In this document: one piece after another, positions 17,218 through 24,735 of the stretch
Layout: every line of letters begins with the position of its first letter
Numbering within the stretch: position 1 is the stretch's first letter
Assembly: GCA_963575745.1 (NCBI GenBank)
Contig: CAUYUJ010014194.1
Location: forward strand, 77,501 to 102,500
Length of the DNA stretch: 25,000 bases
Source: Prorocentrum cordatum
Taxonomy: Eukaryota; Sar; Dinophyceae; Prorocentrales; Prorocentraceae
Reading direction: 5' to 3'
Translations under genes and position numbers: made by a program
Notes under the pieces: generated by a model
The model's input: only the letters and a program-made list of their open reading frames with translations
Database searches by the model: none
Told to the model about the DNA's origin: nothing

Positions 17218-18536
17218 CCGAACTCACTTCTGAATGATAAGTATTGTTGACCACCCCGCCCCGTGCACATTAAATGTTTCAATTGAAGTGCCCCTCTCGG
17301 GGCTCGCACCTTGTTTTTTATCAGGGAAAAGCTTGAATTTCAAACTGTGTCGTAGGCCCCCAATGTACAACAACAGCAACGGATCCCGCCTGATGCTTCC
17401 TCACGTATTATAAAAGAATCGCGCTCTCGCTTTGGACCTCCTGGCGATTGACCACCGAATCGCGGCTCCCGCCTGAGACTTCCTGACAATGTATTGTAGA
17501 ATCGCGCTCTCGCGTGGGACTTCCTCGCAACTTACTACCGAAACGCTTCGCTAGATATTTCCTCACGATCTATTCAGATGCCGGTCCTCGACACTCAGTA
17601 ATCGCGCTCCCGCTGCATATTGCCTGTTGGTTCAAGCAGGACTCACGCTTCAACGACCCGCCCGTCGGGGCCTGCCCGCCCGACCAGCCCGCCAATGAAT
17701 GCAGTCGCCGCTCGCTGCCCTTCGCCCGCCTTCGCTCGGTGCCCTTCGTGGCCCCGTTGCTGCCCTCAGTGGCTCCGTCGCTGCCATTTGTGGCCCCGCA
17801 TTCTATGCCCTTCGTGGCCCCCGCTCGCACGCGCCCGTCGTGGCTCCATACGCATGCCCTTCGTAGCCCCGGTGTCGCCCTTCGTGGCCCCGTCGCTGCC
17901 CTTCGTGGCCCCTTTACTGCCCTCAGTGGCCCCGCTGTCGCCCTTTGTGGCCCCGTAGACGAATGCCCTTCGTGGCTCGCTCGCTCGCGCCCGTCGTGGC
18001 CCCATATGTATGCCCTTCGTGGCCCCGCTGTCGCCCTTTGTGGCCCCCTCGCTGCCCTTCCTGGCCCTGGTGCTGCCCTCAGCGGCCCGGTCGCTGCCCT
18101 CTGTGGCCTCTGATTTTATGCTTTTCGTGGCCCACGCTGGCTTTTCTCACGGTTTACTTTGGAATCGCGCTGTCGCTCGAGACTTCCTGACGAGTCATGC
18201 AGGACCCACGCTTCAGCAACCCGCCTGCACGACCTCGTCGCCTGGGCCCGCCTTCCCGACCTGCCCGCGATGGGTCTGCCCACCCGATCTGCCCGTCTAG
18301 TTCTACCACTTGTTTTCTGGTCCTTGCCTCCCTCCTGTTAATTTCTCTCGTGCTCCATTTTTTCCCTCCCCCTTTCCACCCGTCTTCTCTTCCCATGTTT
18401 GAGGGACTGCAATATATACGCGTGGCAGGTAAGGAAGATATACCCCTAAGGGGGTACGATCGAGGACGACGGGGGCAGGTACCGAGGGTCTGGGATACAC
18501 GTATTGATTGGCACGTGAGCAGATAGGAGCAAAAAT
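17218..18536 (-). mobile_element. Composite repeat unit 2, reversed and near-complete
   Basis: Left to right on the plus strand: module T (17218-17380; GAACTCACTTCTGAATGA, TTGAAGTGCCCCTC, GCTCGCACCTTG), B array (17381-17620), P2 (17625-17700), C array (17701-18135), one B unit (18140-18200), P1 (18201-18320), module A (18330-18530). This is the reverse complement of the order in 13526-15110. Module A includes CACGTGGCAGGTAAG-like sequence with a base difference (GCGTGGCAGGTAAGGA at 18420). That gives a GGTAAG splice-donor-like motif on the plus strand, which may be coincidental. No mobility protein is present. Confidence 0.6.
17701..18135 (-). repeat. 21-bp array C in unit 2
   Basis: Reads GCCCTTCGTGGCCCCGCTGTC and variants on the plus strand. 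The order of unusual variant units (ATAAAATCAGA tail, CATACATAT tail, GCGCGAGCG tail, ATTCGTCTAC tail and so on) matches arrays C in units 1 and 3. The copies therefore descend from one array that already had this internal order. Confidence 0.85.
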
Positions 18537-19958
18537 CCTAACATTATTGTTTTTGAGCTCTCATTTCTGAAGAATATCATTGTTGATCCCCCCCGCCCAA
18601 TGCACATTTGATTTTTAAATTGAAATGCCCCTCCCGGGGCTCGCACCCTGTTTCTTCTATCAAAGCAAATCTCGATGGTCAAACTATGTGGTTGGCCTCA
18701 AGTTTACAACAACAGCGGATCCCACCTGATACTTCCCTCACATATAATTTAAAACAAAATCGCGCTCTCGCTTTGGACCTCCTGGCGATTGGCCACCGAA
18801 TCGCGGCTCCCGCCTGAGACTTCCTGACAATGTATTGCAGATTCGCACTCTCGCGTGGGACTTCCTCGCAACTTACTACCGAACCGCTTCGCTAGATATT
18901 TCCTTACGATTTTTTCAGATGCAGGTCCTCGACACTCAGGAATCGCGCTCCCGCTACATATCGCTGGCGGTTCAAGCAGGACTCACGCTTCAACGGCCTG
19001 CCCGCTGGACCCGCCTGTCGGGGCCTGCCCGCCCGACCAGCCCGTCAATGACTGCAGCCGCCGCTCGCTGCCGTTCGCCCGCCTTCGATTCCCCTCGCTG
19101 CCCGTACTGGTTCCGCGGTCGCCTTCGCTCGGTGCCCTTCGTGGCCCCGTTGCTGCCCTTCGTGGCCCCGCTGCTGCCCGCTATGGCCCCGCATTATATG
19201 CCCTTCGTGGCCCCCGCTCCCACGCGCCCGTCGTGGCCCCATACGCATGCCCTTCGTAGCCCCGCTGTCGCCCTCCGTGGCCCCCTCGCTGCCCTTCGTG
19301 GCCCTTTTGCTGCCCTCAGTGGCCCCGCTGTCGCCCTTTGTGGCCCCGTATACGAATGCCCTTCGTGGCCCCCGATCGCTCGCGCCCGTCGTGGCCCCAT
19401 ATGCATGCCCTTCGTGGCCCCGCTGTCGCCTTTCGTGGCCCCCTCGCTGCCCTTCGTGGCCCTGGTGCTGCCCTCAGCGGCCCCGTCGCTGCCCTCTGCA
19501 ACCTCGGATGTTATGCCCTTCGTGGCCCACGATGGTTTTTCTCAGGATTTACGTGGGCATCGCGCTGTCGCTCGAGACTTCCTCGCGATTCATTCAGGCC
19601 CCACGCTCCAGCAACCCGCCTGCTCGACCTCGTCGCCTGGGCCCGCCTTCCCGACCTGCCCGCGATGGGTCTGCCCACCCGATCTGCCCGTCTAGTTATA
19701 CCACTTGTTTTCTGCTCCCTGCCCCCTCCTGTTAACTCTTCTCGTGCCCCATTCTTCTCTCTCCCCCTTCAACCCGTCCTCTCTTCCCTTGTTCGAGGGA
19801 GAGCACTAGATACACGTGGCAGGTAAGAAACATATACCCCAAGGGGGTACGATCGAACACGACGAGGACGGGCACCGAAGGTTTGGGATATACGTATTGA
19901 CTGGCACGTGAGCAGATAGGAACGAACAGTCTTAACATGATTGTTGCTGTTGTTGGCC
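18537..19958 (-). mobile_element. Composite repeat unit 3, reversed and near-complete
   Basis: The same order as 17218-18536, in direct tandem with it. A decayed AAC tract (18537-18551) precedes T (18552-18705), B array (18710-18960), P2 (18970-19060), C (19061-19540), B (19541-19600), P1 (19605-19730), A (19731-19940) and a GTT tract (19941-19958). GCCTGAGAC lies at 17471 and 18812 (offset 1341), and GCACGTGAGC at 18511 and 19904 (offset 1393), so the period is about 1.34-1.39 kb. The long plus-strand frame through the array (18835-19695) exists because the 21-bp unit lacks stops. Confidence 0.65.
19061..19540 (-). repeat. 21-bp array C in unit 3
   Basis: Same unit and same order of variants as in units 1 and 2. 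It begins with a few extra units (19070-19140) not seen in unit 2, which accounts for part of the longer period. Confidence 0.85.
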
Positions 19959-20198
19959 AAGCCGACGGTCCGCGGCCGCCTCGCCGCTTGCCGGGGCCGG
20001 GCCTGCAGGGAAGAAAAGTATACAACTCCAAAAGGGTACGATCGAAGACGAAGAAGGCGGGTATGGATGGTTTGGGAAATGCGCGTTAACGGACACTCGA
20101 GCAGATAAGAGCGAGCAGTCTTAAAATGATTGTTGTGGGTGTTGTTGTTATTGTTACTGTGATTGATGTTGTTATTGTTTTTGTTGTTGTTGTTGAAT
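19959..20198 (-). repeat. Truncated module A (copy 4) and GTT tract
   Basis: GTATACAACTCCAAAAGGGTACGATCGAAGACGAAG (about 20019-20054) through GAGCAGATAAGAGCGAGCAGTCTTAAAATGATTG aligns with the AAC-proximal half of module A. The distal half, with the CCCCTG hairpin, is missing and replaced by a GC-rich segment (19960-20010). The GTT tract (20136-20198) contains GTGATTGATG interruptions. Confidence 0.7.
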
Positions 20199-20870
20199 CC
20201 TCACTTGCGAAGAATAATTATTGTTGATCCCCATCACGGGTGCATACGGTTTTTGTCAATCAAAATGTGCCCCTCGACGCTCGCACCTTGTTTTTCTGGC
20301 AAGGAAAATCTTGGTGGTCAAACTGGGCCCCTGGCCCCCCGGACAACAACAACAACGGTTCCCGCCTGAGAATTCCTCCAAATTTACTCAGGACCCCCCT
20401 TCCGTCTGAGACTTCCTCCCGATGTACTCAGGAACGGCGTTTCACCCCCCCTCCCGTCTGAGGCTTCCTCGCACTTTACTCAAGAACGGCGCTCCCGCTT
20501 AAGATTTCCTTGCGTTTTTATCTACACCCCCGCTCCCGCCAGACATCCCCTTTTCAGGAATGGCGCTCTCGCCGATGACTTTTTCGCAGTTCATTCAGAA
20601 ATCGCGCTATCTACGATCAGGCACCACGCTCGCCCCAAGGACGCCGTCATACTTTACTTAGGAATCGCGCTTTCGCCCTACTCTGGCATCCCGTTTGAAT
20701 GTCCCACCCGCCCGACCCGCCCGTCAGAGGATCGCCCGCCCGTCGTGGGCTGCCGCCCGAGACTTCCTTGTGGAATGGCGCTGTCGCCTAACTAAGACTT
20801 CTTCGAACGTTCGCACTTCTACCTTCCTGCTCCATCCCCCTCCCGGGACGCCCCTTCCTCCTGATGTTGA
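20199..20870 (-). repeat. Module T followed by an irregular B array, without array C
   Basis: T (20199-20345: TTGCGAAGAATAATTATTG, TGCCCCTCGACGCTCGCAC, TTGGTGGTCAAACTGGGCCC) runs into B units (20355-20870) with varied spacing. CCCGCCTGAGAATTCCTCC is the first of these units. GCCCGACCCGCCCGTC near 20707 is a short P-like segment. No 21-bp array is present. Confidence 0.7.
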
Positions 20871-21420
20871 ACTTTCATTCCTGAAGAAGGATTTCTATTG
20901 ACCCACCCACAGGCGCGCATTGTTTTTTCCAGTCAAAGTGCGCCCCTCGACGCTCGCACCCTGCTTACCTGAAAGGGAGTATCATCCGGGCCAAACTGCG
21001 CCCCTGGGCCCCCGGCTACTACAACAACGGCTCCCGCCTCAGACGTGCCCAGTGAGGCCCCGCCACGCTGCCCACAGAGGCCCTTGCCAGCCACGCTGCC
21101 GCAGAGGCCGCTGCCCACGGTAGCGCCAATGCCAGCTACCACTATGCGGTTTCCCCGCTCGCCGTGAATGCCGCATGTCGTGCAGCAGCATCAAAGCCCG
21201 CGGGCCCTTCTGGTTCCTCTCACCCACCCTGGCCCTGCAGCGCTCTAGGAGATGGCATCGGGCACCACGTTCGCTTCCAACACCTCGCCGAGCAGCACCA
21301 GAGGTGTTACATGGCGCTTTTAATGGCGCGACCCATGGCGAAGCCTTTGTTAACCTGCGTTTGAATGGCTGGCGCTGGCCATGGCGCAAGCTGAATTGCA
21401 ACTCGCGGCGCAAATCATCG
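20871..21420 (-). repeat. Module T, one B unit and a short C' remnant; rest unrecognised
   Basis: T (20871-21025; TTCCTGAAGAAGGATTTC, GTGCGCCCCTCGACGCTCGC, CAAACTGCGCCCCTGGGCCC) leads to one B core (GGCTCCCGCCTCAGACGTGC, about 21030), then about 115 bases of CTGCCCACAGAGGCCC-type units (21048-21165). These are reverse complements of the C' unit at 24295-24735. From 21166 to 21420 I recognise only GGCGC motifs and no gene. Confidence 0.65.
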
Positions 21421-21655
21421 TCGTCCCTCCCTCTTGCCCCTGAAATCCCTCCCTTCCTCCGATCCCTTCGTCCTCTCTTATTGTCTTTTCCCTTTCGTTC
21501 CCCTGTTTCAGGGGCTTCTCCAAGTACACGTGGCCAGGAAGGAATATAACCCCCAAAAAGTGGGTACGATCGAAGACGAAGAGGGCGGGTATCCAGGGTT
21601 TGGGCTATGCATAGTGAATGACACGAGGGCCGGTAGGAGCGAACAGCCTTGGAAT
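21421..21655 (-). repeat. Module A, copy 5
   Basis: CCCCTGTTTCAGGGG (21500-21514) is a perfect 6-bp stem with a three-base loop in this copy. CACGTGGCCAGGAAGGA replaces the GGCAGGTAAGGA of other copies. GGGTACGATCGAAGACGAAGA follows, then the TTTGGGC, ACACGAGGGC and TAGGAGCGAACAGCCTTGGAA landmarks lead into a GTT tract. Confidence 0.75.
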
Positions 21656-21830
21656 GATTGTTGTTTTGTTGTTGTGCTGTTGTTGGTGATGTTGTTGTTG
21701 TTGTTGGTGTTTTTTGTTGGTGTTGCTGTTGTTGCCGCTGTTGTTGTGGTCGATGTTGCTGTTGTTGTTGTTGCTGTTGTTGTTGCTGTTGTTGTTGTTG
21801 CTGCTGTTGGTGTTGTTGCTGTTGTTGAAC
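21656..21830. repeat. GTT microsatellite with GCT and GGT variants
   Basis: About 175 bases in the A-T linker slot, on the strand opposite to the AAC at 13204-13525. Val-rich and Asn-rich frames are artefacts. Confidence 0.95.
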
Positions 21831-22640
21831 ATTATTAATTCTAAAGAATAATTATTGTTGGGACCCCTGGTGCGCGCCCCCCCCGCCGCGCCTAGGCCGC
21901 AGCCACATTTTCATCATTTTCGTGAGGAAGTCTCAGGCAAAACGGGGTATACCAGATCCGGTTGTGTTGTTACGCCCGTTTCCCTTGCAAAAAAATAAGG
22001 CAAAGTGGAACATTTCTTGTTCTAACATAACCAAACTTCAAGAATCCTTTGCAAAAAATGACACGAAGTGCACACTCGCGCGCGCAAGATGAAATCCTTC
22101 CAAAACCTTAGTTTTCGTAGCGATTTTAACATAAAAACATGAAAAACCCAATGGTTTTTCAAAAAAAAGTTTCAAAAATTCATCCCGCGCGCTCTTGCGG
22201 ATTTCTTAGGAAACCCAATACTTTTTCAACATTTCTGTCAAACGGGCTCTTGCGAGCAACTTTTTCACGTGCTTCGAACTTCTGCAACAACGGTTGCGCG
22301 CCTGCCAGGGCCATCATCCCTGTCAAATAATACCATATGGGACACATTCGTTTTTTCTTCGCGCGCGCACGCCGAAATCTTCAATTGCAGGGGGAAAAGT
22401 CGTATACTAAGCTAGCTTACAGAAAATGTTACCACAACAAGTCATTGTACCCATGCGCCAGTGTAGTAGCCAAGGTCGTCCGCAGGCCACGAAGTGAGGT
22501 GTCCGAACGTCATAGGGCGGGAAGCTGGGTGTGGGTGGTGGCGAAGAGTCGTTTGGAAATTGTGGTAGAGCTTGAACCGGCCCCCCCACAAAGTGGGGGT
22601 ATTGCCCGCCTCCTATGAAAACCCTGGCACTGGTGAGAAC
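21831..22640 (-). repeat. T'-D-E block, copy 1
   Basis: T' (21831-22000) opens like module T (GAACATTATTAATTCTAAAG, AATAATTATTGTTG) and continues CCTAGGCCGCAGCC.CATTTTCATCATTTTC. A diverged D unit follows (22010-22265), then an unrecognised segment (22266-22458), then E (22459-22640). E carries a CCCCCAC-AAA-GTGGGGG hairpin at 22583-22599. Relative to copy 2, T' is offset by about 840 bases and the first D unit by 844, so the whole block was duplicated. Confidence 0.75.
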
Positions 22641-22857
22641 GGAGTGTCCCCACGTGCTAGTAATTGTTGTTGAACATTATTACTTCTAAAGAAATATTAT
22701 TGTTGAGACCCCTGGTGCGCGACCCCCCTCCAAAACCTAGGCCGCAGCCTCATTTCCTTCATTTTCTAGCGAAAGCTTCAGAAAAGTGGATTGTGTCCGG
22801 ATCCGGTTGTTTTGTTGTAATCCGTTTTCCCTTGCAAAAAACACTATAAAATGAAAA

Positions 22858-23430
22858 TTCTTGTTCTTACTTGATCAAATTGCAAGAATCCCTTGCAAAA
22901 AATAAGGTAAAGTGGACATTCGTGCGCGCAAGACGAAATCCTTCCAAAACCTTAGGTTTCGTAACGATTTTAACATAAAAACATCAAAAACCCAATGGTT
23001 TTTTAAGAAAAAATTGTCAAAATGTCCTTCCGCGCGCGCTGTCCGAATCCCACAAAACCAATGGTTTTTCAACATTTATGTTACATGAGCTCGCGCGAGC
23101 TACTTTTTCTTGTTCTAACATAATCAAATTTCAATAATCCCTTGCAAAAAATAAGGTAAAGTGGACATTCGCGCGCGCAAGACGAAATCCTTCCAGAACC
23201 TTAGGTTTCGTAACGATTTCAACATAAAAACATCAAAAACCCAATGGTTTTTCAAAAAAAAATGTCCAAATTTCATCCCGCGCGCGCTGTCCGACTCCCA
23301 CAAAACCAATGGTTTTTCAACATTTATGTTACATGAGCTCGCGCGAGCTACTTTTTCTTGTTCTAACATAATCAAATTTCAATACTCCCTTGCAAAAAAA
23401 AGTAAAGTGGACATTCGCGCGCGCAAGACC
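22858..23430. repeat. D satellite: about 247-bp AT-rich tandem repeat with perfect palindromes
   Basis: GACGAAATCCTTCCA occurs at 22932 and 23181, and the truncated next unit has GCAAGACC at 23423 (periods 249 and 246). Each full unit holds AAAACCAATGGTTTT, AACATTTATGTT and, at its end, the perfect 14-bp palindrome AGCTCGCGCGAGCT (23088-23101 and 23336-23349). It also has a CGCGCGCG run after ATT. It is AT-rich unlike the surrounding GC-rich repeats. Short frames (KNHWVFDVFMLKSLRNLRFW on minus) repeat with the unit and are not called. Confidence 0.9.
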
Positions 23431-23483
23431 AACAAAAAACACGACTATCTCAGGAACTTGCCCCAAAAATGTGACCAACTCCG

Positions 23484-23548
23484 CTCTCTCTGTCTCTCTC
23501 TCTGTCTGCTCTCTGTCTCTCTCTCTGTCTGTCTGTGTATTGTATGTC
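23484..23548. repeat. CT/GTCT microsatellite
   Basis: CTCTCTGT and CTGT units, purely pyrimidine plus G. It sits where D unit 4 stops matching, so it may mark the breakpoint. Confidence 0.9.
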
Positions 23549-23821
23549 CACAATTGCAGGATGCTGGCACACGCGCGCCCCGAATAAGTGACCAAGTTCT
23601 GTGGGTGTGTACCCCACGCCAGTGTAGTAGCCACGGTCGTCCGCACGCCACGAAGTGAAGTGTCCCAACGTCATAGGGCGGGAAGCTGGGTTTGGGTGGT
23701 CGCGAAGAGTCGTTTGGATATTTGGTAGAGCTTGAACTGCCCCCCCACGAAGTGGGGGTATTGTCTCGAGTCGCATGAAAACCCTGGCACTGGTGAGAAC
23801 ACTGAGCGTTCGGGTAAAATG

Positions 23822-23822
<1 letters not shown>

Positions 23823-23875
<53 letters not shown>
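23823..23875. repeat. Pure GTT microsatellite
   Basis: About 17 uninterrupted GTT units, the purest AAC/GTT tract in the window, hence probably young. Confidence 0.97.
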
Positions 23876-24018
23876 CGGGGGCCAGTTTGGGCGCAACCCC
23901 GAAACGCAGCCGGCGCGGAGGCGAGAGCGCCAAAGCGCCTATAGGGTCCAACAATAGTACCTGATAGTAGCTAGCATTACGCGGCCCGGCAGCAGAGCAA
24001 CAACAGCAACAACAATCA
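23876..24018 (+). repeat. Module F (T-like), copy 2, and short AAC tract
   Basis: CGGGGGCCAGTTTGGGCGC, CCGGCGCGGAGGCGAGAGCG and GCGCCTATAGGGTCCAACAA match copy 1 at 16787-16905 in layout. It ends in CAACAGCAACAACAATCATG, the usual junction into module A, although a short inserted segment precedes A here. Confidence 0.7.
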
Positions 24019-24290
24019 TGGGTCGCGGAGGAGGGCGACAACAACTATCATTTAAGACTGTTCGCTCTGACTTGATCGCGTGCCACTCAACACGTATATC
24101 TCAAACCCTCGATACTCGCCCTCTTCGTCTTCGACTGTATCCCCTCGGGGGTATATCTCCTTACCTGCCACGCACATCCAGCGCAGCCCCTAAATCAGGG
24201 GAAGGAAGGACGGGGGAGGGAGAAGGATGGAGCACGAGAGAGGGCCTCTCGGAGTAAACCGTGAGGAAGTATCGAGCGGGAGCCCTTGTC
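24019..24290 (+). repeat. Module A, copy 6, and one B unit
   Basis: TTTAAGACTGTTCGCTC (24050), GCGTGCCACTCAACACGTAT, TATATCTCAAACCCTCGATA, the ATCCCCTCGGGGGTAT hairpin, CCTTACCTGCCACGC and CCCCTAAATCAGGGG (24187-24201) follow in order, then GGAGCACGAGAG and a B core (GAGGAAGTATCGAGCGGGAG, 24262-24281). P1 is absent or very short. Confidence 0.8.
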
Positions 24291-24294
24291 ATCG

Positions 24295-24735
24295 TGGCTG
24301 CGCCTCTGCGGGCTGGGGCCTCAGTGTGCTGTGTCGGGGGGCCTCTGTGGGTAGCGCCCTGGGGCCTCTGTGGGCTGGGGATTCTGTGGGCTCGCTTGGA
24401 GTCTCTGTGGGCTTGGGGGGCCTCAGTGGGCAGCGCGCGGGGGCCTCCGTGGGCGCGCTTGGCGCCTCTGTGGGCTGGGGCCTCTGTGGGCGCGCTTGGG
24501 GCCTCAGTGGGCTGTGTTGGGGGCCTCAGTGGGCGCGCTTGGGTCCTCTGCGGGCTGTGTCCGAGGGCCTCAGTGGGCAGCGTGCGGGAACCTCCGTGGG
24601 CGCGCGGGGGCCTCTGCGGGCAGTGTCCAGGGCCCTCAGTGGGCAGCGTGCTGGGGCTTCTGTGGGCTGTGTCCGAAGGCCAAAATGAGCACGGCGTGCT
24701 GGGGCCTCTGTGGCTCGGGGGCCTCTCTGGCCAGG
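24295..24735 (+). repeat. Alternative 21-bp array C'
   Basis: GGGGCCTCAGTGGGCTGTGT plus one base, and variants with GCGCGCTT or AGCGTGC tails, repeat at 20-23 bases. The scaffold GGGGCC-N5-GGGC-N6 equals that of array C, but the variable positions differ (TCTGT, TCAGT or TCCGT instead of ACGAA or ACAAA). It occupies the slot after A and a B unit that array C fills in units 1-3. A remnant lies reversed at 21048-21165. Confidence 0.85.

Larger units (their letters stand above)
22641..23820 (-). repeat. T'-D-E block, copy 2, with expanded D satellite
   Basis: T' at 22665-22850 (GTTGTTGAACATTATTACTT, CTAAAGAAATATTATTGTTG, CCTAGGCCGCAGCC) is followed by three or more D units (22858-23430), a CT/GT tract (23484-23548), and E at 23618-23803. 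E copies differ at roughly ten positions over the first 115 bases. Both keep the 7-bp hairpin stem (23742-23758 here) while the loop changes AAA to GAA. Confidence 0.75.

Noticed and set aside
305-19540. CRISPR array
   Set aside because: The repeats are contiguous, without unique spacers of constant length, and the sequence looks eukaryotic.
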